From assembly GCF_964019385.1 (NCBI RefSeq), contig NC_088649.1, positions 24,892,802-24,956,801 of the forward strand: DNA of 64,000 bases, read 5' to 3'. The position numbers and the translations under genes were made by a program. Positions 41,758 through 52,375 of the stretch are shown here, piece after piece (position 1 is the first letter of the stretch; each line of letters opens with the position of its first letter). The notes beneath the pieces were generated by a model. The model had not been told where the DNA came from. It made no database searches and saw only the letters and a list, made by a program, of their open reading frames with translations. This DNA comes from Sycon ciliatum. Lineage: Eukaryota; Porifera; Calcarea; Leucosolenida; Sycettidae.

Positions 41758-44700
41758 GTGTAACAGTATAGACTTGATTGATTGGAGAATTCCCCGAATG
41801 ATGTTCAAACCAGAGGTTATAAGGCAAAAGAAAGGCGAGAACCGCAGGAGTGAGAATAGTAGGAACACAAGGTGTTACCATAAGACAAGCAAGAAGTGTC
41901 AAGGTAAAACTATTACACTCTCCCGGCCCCATAGGAAGCCCAAGGTTCTATTAGATAACACAATCCAGTTAGGAGATGCAATTGTGGAAAGGGGAATATT
42001 AAATAATCACTCATGCACATGCATAACCACATTGAAGTGTAATCCAACTCAACTTCATCACTCTCACAAGGAGATGACGCAAAACTATATCAGTCTATAA
42101 CATATTATTAACTATCTCAGTAAGAGATGCATATGGCTCAGCCCAGTTAGATCAAGGCTGCTGTCGTTGTGAGGCTAGATAGTTCCGCAGCGGTTTAATA
42201 TTCTGACCAGACTCATCACATAGGTTCCCAGCGGGCTCCCACTTAGCTTCTCTGCTGGGGTAACCCTTCCAATGCACCAGGAAGTGTTGCTCACCACTGC
42301 GGTGTCGGTGATTCAAAACGGCTTCGACAACATAGCGTGTGTGTCCATCTAGATCTGTGAAGGGCGGAGGCGGGGGTTGGTGTCTTTCAGGAATCGTGTT
42401 CTCTTCGTAGCGTTTAAGAGCAGTGACATTAAACACGGGATGGCAGCGAAGTTCACGGGGTAGTTCCAAGCGAAAAGCATTCGCTCCAATCTTAGCCTGG
42501 ATACGATACGGACCAAACCACTTGGGTTGCAACTTCCGAGAGGGCTGGCCACGAGCTTCCGGGGTCAGTAGAAAGTCTCTGTAGACAAGAACGCTATCAC
42601 CAACCTTCAAATCGCTGGGCGTTCTCGTCTGGTCTGCGTATAGAGCTTGCCTTGCCTGGGCGTCGAGCATTGCATCTCGAGCTATCCTTAGTGCGGCTTC
42701 CTGCTCATGAAGCCAATCGACTGAATCACTCCTTTCCCCTCCCGTAAGAATGAATTCGGGCGGGGACTTAGGGTCAAACCCATAGTTCAGATAGAACGGT
42801 GTATTAGCTACAGATGACTGTTTTGAACTATTTATTGCAAACTCGCAGAGTGGTAGAAGCGAATCCCAATTGTCCTGTCTCAAGTTCACAAATGCTCTTA
42901 GAACATCTCCCACTTGCCGGTTAACTCTCTCTGTCAAACCATCCGTTTGAGGGTGGTTAGCAGTGCTGAATGCCAATTTAGTTCCTAGCTGAGAGAATAC
43001 TTCTTTGAAAAAAGCTGCAGTGAATCGTGGATCGCGATCGGAAACAATGGTCGAGCTCAGCCTGTGCAGACGAAACACGTTTTGAATGTACAGTTGAGCG
43101 CTGCCCTTAGCATCAATCTTCAAGTTTGTTGGAACAAGATGTACGCATTTCGTAAGTCGGTCCACAAAGGTGTAAATTGCGTCGAAGCCACGAGAAGTAA
43201 GGGGCAGTCCAACAATAAAATCCATTGAGATATCCTGCCAAGGACTATTAGGTATTGGAAGTGACTGGAGAAGCCCTGTTCGTGGCTGACCTCCCTTCGT
43301 TCGCCGGCAGAGATCACAGGTTTTGACAAATCTCTTGATATCGAGACCCATTCGGGGCCAGTAGAAAAAACGTGCTAGGCGGACGTACGTTCGATCACGA
43401 CCCTGGTGGCCAGCCGTTGCACACTCATGGTGTTCTTGAATGAGCTTTAACCGGACACCGCACTGTGGTATGCACAACCGGTTATTGGGGGATGCCTTGA
43501 GGTACAAGCGATCAGTGGATTCGTCCCAATAATAGCGATCATGCAAATTATCTCGGAGAGAATGCTTCAATCTTTCTATGATGGGAGTTAGCTCTTTGTC
43601 TCTCTGGTAGGCATCTGATATTGTTTTGGACACGTCATCATTTATTGCTAAAGCATACTCAATAGCATTCAAACGTGGTACTGCATTCTCCACGAGGTTA
43701 CTCTCATGGAGATCTGGGCGACGCGAAAGGGGATCTGCAGGGTTCTCTCTGCCGGGTCTGTGACGGACTGCGTAGTCATAGTCAGCTAGGAATTCAACCC
43801 ATCGCGCCTCTCTCTTTGTAATGCTTGGTTTTGTTTTCAGATAAACTACCGCCATGTTGTCTGTAATGACCTCAAAGTGTTGAAAGAGGTAGATGCGCCA
43901 GGTCTTTAGCGCAAACACTACGGCCAATGTTTCTCTTTCTGTAGCTGTATAATTCTGTTCAGCAGCAGACAATTTTCGGCTAGCATAAGCCGCTGGATGC
44001 CAGGCATCTTCCTCTAGTTCTTGGAGAAGAACACATCCCAAGGCGAAATCGCTTGCATCTGTTACCACTCTGAAGTGGTCGGTTCACATCAGCCAGCCGC
44101 AATAGGGGCGCATTCAACAAGGCATGCTTTAGCGATTCAAAGGCATGTTGCCGAGAGCTGTTCCACTCGAATCGTGCATGTTTTCCCGTTATCTCCTCTA
44201 AGTTCTTAGAGAGCGATGAGTATTGATCTATGAATCGCCTAAAATAATTCGTAAATCCAAGAAATTGCCTCACCTCTGTGACGGAAGTCGGAGCGGGCCA
44301 GACCTTGACTGCGGCAATCTTGTCTGGGTCAGGGGCGATGTGCAGTCCATCGATGCAATGTCCCAGGAACCGCACACTCTCCACGCCAAATTCACATTTT
44401 GACCGTTTGCAAAATAACTGGTTGTCCCGGAGCACGCTCAATACCGACCGGACATGCTGCATATGCTCCGACCACGTTTTGCTGAAGATGAGTATGTCAT
44501 CTAGGAACACGACTACGAACTCTCTCAGATATGGTTGAAGAATCGTATTCATCATGGATTGAAATGTTGCCGGTGCATTGGTGAGACCAAATCCCATGAC
44601 CCCAAATTGGTAATGCCCAAAGGGAGTGTTAATCGCGGTTTTGGGCACGTCCTCAGCTTGAATGTGAATCTGATTATACCCTGATCGGAGGTCTAGTTTC

Positions 44701-46804
44701 GTGAAGTACCTAGCGCCCTGTACGGTATCGAATAAATCATCCACATTGGGCAAGCACGCCTTGTTCTTAACAGTTATCTTGTTTAGCTCCCTCCAATCGC
44801 AGACCATGCGTAGCGAACCATCAGCATCAGCACCAAAGGGGGACTTACTTGGTTCTACGAAACCCTTTTTCAAGAGTTCTGTGAGCTGTTTCTTCAATTC
44901 CTTCATTTCTGGCCTGGGCAGGCGATAGGCAGGTCGCGATGGGGGTGATGAGCCTTCCTCCAGGCGGATTTCGTGGTCTACAGACCTCTCTGGTGGGAGT
45001 CTAGCTGGCAAATCATCCGGGAAAAGATCGTCATAGTCATGGAACATGGCCTTGAGATCTGGGTGCTCGTTCTGAGTGGATTTGTCGGGAGGTTCCTTGC
45101 CAATGCCGTCTTCTACGCTGACCCAGGCCAGAACACCTTCGTCTCCACTCCTAAGAGCATGCCTAGCCTGACGACCAGATATGAACATCGCCTCCACAGG
45201 AGCGGTCGGTTCGCTTTGACTGGGCGACGCACAAGGCAAACCGTTCGAGTTCAACCTGACTTCATTCGTCCGGAAGTTTATGTTTGGATTGTTACGCGTT
45301 AACCAAGGTTTCCCCAATATAGCATCATAGCGGTGAAGGGGGAACACCGTGAATGTTTGGTTATCGCTGAAGTCGCCTACGATAACCTTCAATTCATGGG
45401 TCGTCTCCATGGGAAACGAGCTTGATGCTCCATCAGCCAGCGTGACATTCAGGTTTTCCGAGCCAATTTTGGTTGGCAGGTTAACTCTCCTGGCAAACTG
45501 TTCGGCAATGAAATCATGGGTCGAGCCCGAATCTATTAACATAAGCGCGCGACGACCGTTGATTTTGCCTTCTACACGCAGGAGCTCATGTTCCGTTTCC
45601 ACATTGACGCTGGTAACCTGGGCCTCAATAGTTGGTGTAACATCTCGCTTGAAATTGGCTTCGGAGCATTCAGCATCATCGTCAACATCCTCCACAGCGA
45701 GGCTACTGAATCGGTTACGGGTAGAGACAGAGCACACACTACACGCAGGTGATGCCTTTTCTTGCTGCGTCAGTAATCGCATCGGCCTTACTGACGTCCA
45801 CCGTGGGTGATCTCGATGCTGCGGGCAATTCTGGGCCATATGGCCTGGTCGACGACATGCGAAGCAGCCCCCCTGGGCTCGTAATGACTCACGTTCCTCG
45901 GGGCTTAGTTTTGGTAGCTTTCTGCTACCTGATGGTGGTGCGAATCCCGGCGTGGTCGCCAGTGGTGGTCTGCGCTGAAATCGGCTGTCTGAGGCGACTG
46001 CTAGCGCTGCCTGAACGGCGGCTGACAGTGTAGTGGGGTGTTCCTTCACTACCAAGGTCCGCATTTTACCGTGCAGGCCGTTGACAAATAGCAAGGCTCT
46101 GGAGAGTTCGTCAAGTTCCGGCATCTGTAAACTTAGCCGAGAAAACTCCGTTACATACGATTCAATTGACCCACGCTGTTGGATAGAGAACATATCCAAC
46201 CGCACTCTTTCCCCGTCATAGTGCGGGCCATACACTCGCGCTAGGGCGCTTTTCAAAGAATGCCAATCCGAAAATTGCTCACCTGCTTCCATGGAGGAAA
46301 TTAGCCAAAGACGCGCATTCCCAGCGAGGTAGCTAGCCGCAAAGTTAACTTGGCTCTCCGGGTCACCTTGAGGTGAGCACTTCAAGGCTAACTCGACCGT
46401 AAATACCCCCTCTTTGAACTCGGAAGGGTTGCCATGGAAAACATTCGGTTCTCTGGTAACGCGTTTGACGCTCGGGCTTGTCTGGGAGAGAGAACGTGAT
46501 CGACACGGGGCTAGATCCGGAGGACTTGAGCTTGATGTAGCAGGTAATTTATGTCGTCCAACTGTAGCAGCCACGTTGTCCCGAGCGCGGCGGATCTCAC
46601 GGAAAGCGGCGTATAGCAGAGCAGTAGCGGTCAGGAGCACAAGGCACGTCAAAGGGCAAACGATGATCTCAACCATCCTCAAGCTACCAGTGTAACAGTA
46701 TAGCCTTGATTGATTGGAGAATTCCCCGAATGATGTTCAAACCAGAGGTTATAAAGCAAAAGAAAGGCGAGAACCGCAGGAGTGAGAATAGTAGGAACAC
46801 AAGT
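41758..46804 (-). mobile_element. Ty3/gypsy chromovirus, young, nearly whole
   Basis: Minus-strand element. Direct terminal repeats are visible at 41,758-41,875 and 46,691-46,804 (start TGTAACAG on the plus strand, about two differences), so insertion was recent. Next to the right repeat the minus strand begins TGGTAGC, a primer-binding-site-like sequence. Parts in order on the minus strand: gag with one CCHC knuckle (near 45.8 kb), protease (LIDSGSTHDFI, near 45.5 kb), RT (about 45.0-44.3 kb; TKLDLRSGYNQIHI, VFLDDILIF), RNase H (near 44.0 kb), integrase (43.4-42.6 kb; HHCC finger, DFIVGL, SDRDPRF, TERVNRQ) and a C-terminal chromodomain (HFLVHWKGYPSREAKWEP, near 42.25 kb). Very few breaks, perhaps one. 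The right repeat is cut off by the neighbouring LINE, so full LTR length is uncertain. Confidence 0.88.
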
Positions 46805-46984
46805 TCTATTTCTCTATTTATTTATTCAACATCTCCTGGCCCGTCCGAAGACTGCCAATAAACATGAGAGGTCAGGTGATAGCCAACCACGGCAAGCTAA
46901 AAGGGAAAAAAGAAAGATGCTGTCAGAGAGGGAAAGGAGATAGGGAGAGAAAAAGAAAGGGAGGCACATTAATAATACATGGGA

Positions 46985-49948
46985 TCACTTCGGATGAGAC
47001 AGTGTGGAAAGCTGGACTGTGAATTTCCTGATATCCTGGCATGTCTTAATGCTAGTAGGCAGGTTAGACCAAAGGGAGTATGCTGAGAAGAAAGGGGATT
47101 TCAAAAACAGAGAGGAACTAGCTCGGGGCAGTGATAAGGCATTGCGTGTTGGTCTAGTGGTAACAAACCAGTTGTACTTGGCAATATGTTTGGGGACTTG
47201 GGCTAGGAAGATTTTTTGCACAAGGATACAAAGATGCTGCTGATGTCGGGCAAGAAGAGGGTGCGTGGAAGCAAGTTTATAAAGACAAAGGGAGGCAAAT
47301 GTTTGGTCTTTTCGAAACAGAATTTTCAGAAGCAAGCGTTGATGTACCTCCAGTCTGTGGAGTAAAGTCTGAGACAACCCGCACCAAGCTATATCGCAAT
47401 AGTCAAATATAGGCAAAATGTACGACTTAAAGAACAATTTTCTGCAGTTATCATTCAAGTGTTGGCAGTGGGGTTGTAGCATACCTAAGGACGCACTCGC
47501 ACGCTTGCACACAGACTGGACTTGTGGAGACCAGGAGAGTTGGCGGTCGAGAATAACGCCCAGGTGCTTGTGCTCGTTAACAACTTTAATAGGTGTACTA
47601 TTTAGACCAGGAAAATACAGAAGTTGAGTGGGGGGCGAGGGAGAGAAGAACATGGCCTCGGTTTTGGCGAGGTTAGGCTTCAGTTTCCAGGTTTCCATCC
47701 ATGTTACTGTAGCGTTGACCCCGGACTGCATGGAGGCCGTGAGGTTGTCTGCCGAGCTGTCGGAGCACATCAGAGCAGTGTCGTCAGCAAAAAGACTTAC
47801 ATTTGGTACAATGGCTGGCAAGTCATTAACGTACAGTAGAAATAGGAGCGGCCCAAGTATGGACCCCTGGGGTACCCCAGACACGACTAGTAATGGGTCT
47901 GATAGGGAGGTAGATACTCTGACAGTCTGGTGGCGGCAGGAAAGATAGGATGAGAGCCATTGCAGGGCTGGACCGTGTACCAAGAAGACGGACTCTAGCT
48001 TTGCAAGCAGACCACGATGCCAGACGGTGTCGAAAGCTTTCGCTAGGTCAAAGAACACGATGCCAACATGCCGCCTGAGGTTCCGCTGGGTGTAGATGTC
48101 TTGTACTAGACGTGTTAGTTGGAAAGTTGTGGAGTCTCCACGGCAGAAACGGGATTGAGATGGTGAAAGCGCTGGGGTGACGTGGCAGTACAGAGACTCA
48201 AAGAAAATACGTTCACAGACCTTGGACACAGCGGGAAGGAGAGAGATTGGCCTGTAGTTGCCAGCCTGAGAGCGTTGGCCTTTCTTATAGATCGGGACGA
48301 TAACAGCAGATTTCCAGACGGACGGAAATACTCCTGTACGATATGACATGTTAAAGAGCAGGCACAAGGGATAGGACAGAGATGGCGCAAGCCATTTGAG
48401 AACCTCATTGGGTATGCCATCTTCGCCAGGGGACTTACAATTCTTCAGGAGTTTGAGGTGCTTACAGACGGTAGCAGTCGTGGTAACGACGCGTGTGAGT
48501 GGTGCGCTAAGTTCAGGGGCTGGGGACAGCGATGGAATGACCCAATTCGGATCTTCCGGAATGCCGGATGAAACAAACTGCTTGTTCAGTGTGTCTGCAA
48601 TCGCCTTCACATCGTGCTGGCGGTTGCCATGGGAGTCCGTCAGGTACTGGATTGGCGCGCGGGAGGTCCCGCGGCACTGGTTGCGAATGAATTGGTGGAG
48701 TGATGGGCGATCGGGGGAGGAGAGTGTTGCAGAAAGAGAGTTTAGAAAGGAGCGGTGTGAGGTACGAGAAAGGTGCTTGACGAAGTTGCGTTGAACTCGG
48801 TAAGCCTCCCGGTTAACCGGCGTTGGGAATTTCTTGTAGATGCTGAAAAGATCACGCTTGCGCTTCACTTCAGATACGAGGGACCGTGTCACCCATGGGG
48901 GACTAGATGTCGAGGATGTTGGGTTGGAATGTTTCCGGTTGTTGTAGCCGATAGCAAAGTTAGAGAGGTGCTGTTGGAACCCTCGTTCAAGGACGGCTGC
49001 AAAGTGATCTACCGCGGCGTCAACAGTTGGAGAGCCTTCTGGTTGCAGAAACGACCAGTCGTGGCAGGAGAAATCAGCGTTCATAGAGTCCCAGCACTGA
49101 GAGGGAACTCGACGGAAGCGATATGGGAACGGTTTGCGAGAAGGAAGTGGCAGGTCTGGATCCGAGGGCAATGAGACGGCGAACTGGCATGAAACCATGA
49201 GATGGTCCGAGGAGCCAAGAGCGCAAGCTGTGTGAACGTCCGTCGCCAGCAGGGGTTGGTTCGTGAAGACAAGGTCTAGACATGACTGTGTTCCGGAAGA
49301 TGTTGTGTGCGTTGGACTCTGCACCAGCTGATCCAAGCCGAAGCAGGTAAGGGTGCGAAAAAGTGCCGCCCCAGCAGGACACGTTAAATCCGATGGGCAC
49401 CACCGTTTGTGCTTACTGTTGAAGTCCCCAGCCATTATGACATGGTACGATGACATGGGAACGGTTACCAAAGCACTAGCTAGCATATCACAGAAGTGGT
49501 CTATTTCCGTGGTTTTGACTGAGGGCGGACGGTAGGTACAGCAGACGAGGATGGGTGTCGGGGAGCCTAAGATTGGGTGAAGCTCAACCCATACGGATTC
49601 ACAGGTCGGACGAGCAAGGTCGTCGCGAACTTGGACTCTTCCGAAGCGATTTTGCCGGACAAGAATCGCAACTCCACCATATCCTCTGGTTGCCGTACCG
49701 GATTTGTTATCATGAGGTGGTCGGTCGCGACGAAATGTGGTATAACCGGAGATGGTGAGCGCTATGCTTGGATTTAGCCATGTTTCATTTAGACAGATGA
49801 CATCAGGTTTGTTGAAATCAGCAATGACAGACAGTTCGGCAGATTTGTTAACGATTGAGCGGCAATTTACGGAAAGCAAGGTCAGTTTACCCTGGCAAGG
49901 GGGGAAGTAGGGCCGAGCCAGTGGATTCAGCTGTGGTCGCGCCATCAT
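46985..49948 (-). CDS. LINE A ORF2: endonuclease and reverse transcriptase
   Basis: 987 codons, uninterrupted. Residues ~20-255: apurinic-type endonuclease with LLSVNCRSIVNKSAELS, CLNETWL (catalytic E), YRPPS, MAGDFNSKHKRW (D, N), CLDLVFTN and SSDHLMVSC (D, H). Residues ~480-780: RT with LLKNCKSPGEDGIPNEVL, SAVIVPIYKKGQRSQAGNYR, FFDLAKAFDTVWHRGLLAKL (first Asp), SGVPQGSILGPLLFLLYVND and SLFADDTALM (FADD). Residues ~800-987: thumb and C-terminal region with HLGVILDRQLSW and YSLWSNLPTSIK. Nicks DNA and primes reverse transcription of its own RNA. Start chosen at the first ATG of a tandem ATGATG overlapping the ORF1 stop as ATGA, which suggests translation by termination-reinitiation. CR1/L2-like by motif. 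Confidence 0.9.
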   Translation of the reverse strand: MMARPQLNPLARPYFPPCQGKLTLLSVNCRSIVNKSAELSVIADFNKPDVICLNETWLNPSIALTISGYTTFRRDRPPHDNKSGTATRGYGGVAILVRQNRFGRVQVRDDLARPTCESVWVELHPILGSPTPILVCCTYRPPSVKTTEIDHFCDMLASALVTVPMSSYHVIMAGDFNSKHKRWCPSDLTCPAGAALFRTLTCFGLDQLVQSPTHTTSSGTQSCLDLVFTNQPLLATDVHTACALGSSDHLMVSCQFAVSLPSDPDLPLPSRKPFPYRFRRVPSQCWDSMNADFSCHDWSFLQPEGSPTVDAAVDHFAAVLERGFQQHLSNFAIGYNNRKHSNPTSSTSSPPWVTRSLVSEVKRKRDLFSIYKKFPTPVNREAYRVQRNFVKHLSRTSHRSFLNSLSATLSSPDRPSLHQFIRNQCRGTSRAPIQYLTDSHGNRQHDVKAIADTLNKQFVSSGIPEDPNWVIPSLSPAPELSAPLTRVVTTTATVCKHLKLLKNCKSPGEDGIPNEVLKWLAPSLSYPLCLLFNMSYRTGVFPSVWKSAVIVPIYKKGQRSQAGNYRPISLLPAVSKVCERIFFESLYCHVTPALSPSQSRFCRGDSTTFQLTRLVQDIYTQRNLRRHVGIVFFDLAKAFDTVWHRGLLAKLESVFLVHGPALQWLSSYLSCRHQTVRVSTSLSDPLLVVSGVPQGSILGPLLFLLYVNDLPAIVPNVSLFADDTALMCSDSSADNLTASMQSGVNATVTWMETWKLKPNLAKTEAMFFSPSPPTQLLYFPGLNSTPIKVVNEHKHLGVILDRQLSWSPQVQSVCKRASASLGMLQPHCQHLNDNCRKLFFKSYILPIFDYCDIAWCGLSQTLLHRLEVHQRLLLKILFRKDQTFASLCLYKLASTHPLLARHQQHLCILVQKIFLAQVPKHIAKYNWFVTTRPTRNALSLPRASSSLFLKSPFFSAYSLWSNLPTSIKTCQDIRKFTVQLSTLSHPK

Positions 49949-51075
49949 GCTGAGCCTAAGGAGAGGACGTTGTTTGCCTGGTTGGCATTGCTGGTGTCAA
50001 AACTGTCCGCGGCAAAACGCCAGGGCCTAACCGTGTGCGAAAGAGCATCCGGCCAGAACCCTTTGTCACCGACTGTGTTCTCATCAGCTGCCTCGACGGT
50101 CACCCGTGCGTAGGCAGTTCTGAAGTGCTTGGATGCAAATATGACACCTTCCTGAATCTGCACTCCTCGGGCAGAGCACCATTCAGCAATTGATGATGCG
50201 GAGCAGTGTGGCTGCACGTTGCCAACGTAAAACACTTTGCGTTTGGCCCGGGGTGATGCCGTGAGGTCTACTGCCGGCTCGCTATCACGAGCCGGCTTGG
50301 TGTAGCGGGATGTTTCCACCCGCCTTGTTATGCTTTGAGCTAGCTGGGACTGACTACTAGTATCTGCCGCGTGCCTTTGTCTCTGGGCGGCTCGAGTGCG
50401 TCTGCCCTGGTGTTCCTGCCATTCATGTACTTGTTGTTCAGTATCGGTGGACCTACGGGATGCATCCAGGCCTGCTGCGGGGCTGGAGCTACGACTTGGA
50501 GTAGTGCTGGACCTACGGGATGCATGCACGCCTGCTGCGGGGCTGGAACTACGACTTGTAGTAGTGTTGGGTTGTGGCACACGCGTTTCTCCTGGCAGGC
50601 TGCCACTGCCGGCGTGTGTACCGTACGTTTGTACAGACCTGCCCGTTGTGGTGCTGAGCCTCGCACGTGCACTTGCAGTTTGTGTGGCGGTTCCTAGTAC
50701 TACGTCGCTGTACTGGTGTGGCATGGCGTGCTGTGTGTGTACGCTAGTATCTCGCAGGTCAGCCATTTCCCGCCTCAGCTGTTGAATTTCAAGCTTCAAG
50801 GAAGCAATTTCATCATCTCTTCCCACCCTAATTGCCACTATTTCTTTATTCAGGTCCATTATTGTCGAGGACAATGCGGCCAAAGCAGTCGTGACATGTC
50901 CTATACCGGTCATACCTTCCAGGATGGGGTGGGACCCAATCCCCTCCTTCCGGAGCGCTCCCACCAGGTCGGGCCGTGAGAAGGAGTCCGCTTTCGGGAT
51001 GCCAGTCCGGGTGGCCAGGTTTTGTAGACAGTCGAACGTCAGAAGGGCCAGGTCGACATGCTCATTGGTGGCCAT
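49945..51075 (-). CDS. LINE A ORF1
   Basis: 376 codons from ATGGCCACC to TGA, uninterrupted. Residues ~60-112 look like a coiled coil (IVAIRVGRDDEIASLKLEIQ, QLRREMADL). The middle is Ser/Thr/Arg-rich with a ~60-bp duplication giving two SRSSSPAAGxxASRRS copies. Residues ~280-365 form a domain beginning VFYVGNVQPHCSASSIAEWC and ending FWPDALSHTVRPWRF, shared with the ORF1 at 51,288 and the fragment at 16,615. By analogy with other LINEs it should bind element RNA as a multimer; no classical zinc knuckle is seen. Ends four bases inside ORF2. Confidence 0.82.
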   Translation of the reverse strand: MATNEHVDLALLTFDCLQNLATRTGIPKADSFSRPDLVGALRKEGIGSHPILEGMTGIGHVTTALAALSSTIMDLNKEIVAIRVGRDDEIASLKLEIQQLRREMADLRDTSVHTQHAMPHQYSDVVLGTATQTASARARLSTTTGRSVQTYGTHAGSGSLPGETRVPQPNTTTSRSSSPAAGVHASRRSSTTPSRSSSPAAGLDASRRSTDTEQQVHEWQEHQGRRTRAAQRQRHAADTSSQSQLAQSITRRVETSRYTKPARDSEPAVDLTASPRAKRKVFYVGNVQPHCSASSIAEWCSARGVQIQEGVIFASKHFRTAYARVTVEAADENTVGDKGFWPDALSHTVRPWRFAADSFDTSNANQANNVLSLGSA

Positions 51076-51287
51076 AGTCCGCAGTACAAGTCACAGCTCC
51101 TGTAGGTTACAGTTACAGACTCGGAAAGGCTGATAGGAGCGGAGCTCCTAAAACTGCATCCGCACTCGAAAAATTCAAAAATTTCTTAGTTGTTACCATA
51201 ACGACAGAGGTTGTACGGATAGGAGTAGGATGCAAATTTTCTAGCTCCAACTCTGCCTGATTTTTTCTTGTTTTATACGGGTTCGCC

Positions 51288-52256
51288 ATGCCCATGTCAA
51301 CCAGGTCTAAAGAAAGCGGAGAAGATAGCTCTAGTATGACTCCGATTGCCCAAAGTGGTTCTCCGAGCACTGGTATGGACGGTTCTGTTGACGTCACGCC
51401 TTTATTTGGCGAAAACGGCTCTTCTGGATGCCAACTTGATGTGGCCTCGTCTAACTTGCCTGCTAACCGTAAGTGCTCATGCATGTGTCATGACCATAGA
51501 TGTTGCGGTGGCGAATCTTTCATGGGGATCATGAGTAGTTTGATGAAGGAATTGGCTGCCATGAAAGAAGCTGTTGTTGACAACAATTCCCTGAGAATCG
51601 AAGTGGCGGCACTCAGGGAGGAAGTTCAGAAATTGCGTACGAGTACATGTACCCCAACAGGCCAGTCCACGTCCTCCACGGCCACATCAGTGATCAACCC
51701 ACGCACATCTGACTCAGGGCCTGCTACACGCAACTCGTATTCAAATGCTTGCAGCTCAGGGGTTACAACTGACACGAGTACACCACGCGAACCAACATGT
51801 GATCCCGTACCGGTCGAACCTGAGTGGAAGGACGTTGAACGGAGAAAACCGCGAAACCCTGCACGCACGTTGGCAAATAAGACTACCACTGCCAGCCGTG
51901 AAGTAGCACACAAGCCAGGCCAGTCCACTGTCACCTCGTATTATCAGCACAAACCTAAAGCTCCTGCAAGTTTTCGTGGAGCCCCTCGGATAAAATGCCG
52001 CGCAATTCACCTTGGCAATGTCCACATGGGATGTAGTGCTGATTCCATAGTAGGTTGGTGCGAGAAAAAAGACCTGCCAGTCATGAAGTGCAGTGTGTCA
52101 GAATCCCGGTACTTCGGACTGGCGTACGCACATGTCGTGATCCCAGCAGATCAAATCGACAAAGCCCTGCAGGAAGACTTCTGGCCAGCGGAGGTGCGTG
52201 GACGAGAGTGGAGATTCGCCTTGGACAAGATAGCTTCAGCTTCAGCCCCATCATGA
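51288..52256 (+). CDS. LINE B ORF1
   Basis: 322 codons, uninterrupted, plus strand, start at ATGCCCATG with cgcc before it. Cys/His-rich N-terminal part (CSCMCHDHRCC, ~62-72), then a coiled-coil stretch (KELAAMKEAVVDNNSLRIEV, AALREEVQKL, ~85-115), a Ser/Thr-rich linker and a C-terminal domain IHLGNVHMGCSADSIVGWC to FWPAEVRGREWRF (~240-310) homologous to that of LINE A. It is divergent from LINE A, so the two are different families. The ORF stop overlaps the next ATG as ATGA, exactly as in LINE A. Confidence 0.8.
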   Translation: MPMSTRSKESGEDSSSMTPIAQSGSPSTGMDGSVDVTPLFGENGSSGCQLDVASSNLPANRKCSCMCHDHRCCGGESFMGIMSSLMKELAAMKEAVVDNNSLRIEVAALREEVQKLRTSTCTPTGQSTSSTATSVINPRTSDSGPATRNSYSNACSSGVTTDTSTPREPTCDPVPVEPEWKDVERRKPRNPARTLANKTTTASREVAHKPGQSTVTSYYQHKPKAPASFRGAPRIKCRAIHLGNVHMGCSADSIVGWCEKKDLPVMKCSVSESRYFGLAYAHVVIPADQIDKALQEDFWPAEVRGREWRFALDKIASASAPS

Positions 52257-52375
52257 ATGCCGACACCCCACTAAACCCTAATGCAATCCCATTCCATCCT
52301 AGACCACACACCCCTAATTTAGCCCCTTTATCAAACAGCAACAACGGCCTTAGTCTTAGGCTGCCGTTGCGAGTG
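52253..52375 (+). pseudogene. LINE B ORF2, N-terminal stub
   Basis: MNADTPLNPNAIPFHPRP followed by HTPNLAPLSNSN and LSLRLPL resembles the ORF2 start of LINE A (LNPLARPYFPPCQGKLTLLS). The coding then stops at a junction with gypsy sequence near 52,376. LINEs usually lose their 5' end, so loss of the 3' part means later rearrangement or insertion. Confidence 0.5.

Larger units (their letters stand above)
46805..51140 (-). mobile_element. CR1-group LINE A, apparently full-length coding part
   Basis: Two complete minus-strand ORFs (ORF1 49,945-51,075; ORF2 46,985-49,948) overlapping by four bases, a 3' UTR of about 180 bp and a tail made of AATA-type repeats at 46,805-46,830. The tail lies directly against the chromovirus terminal repeat. 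The 5' UTR reaches at least to 51,130. No internal stop in either ORF, so this is a candidate active element. Confidence 0.85.
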
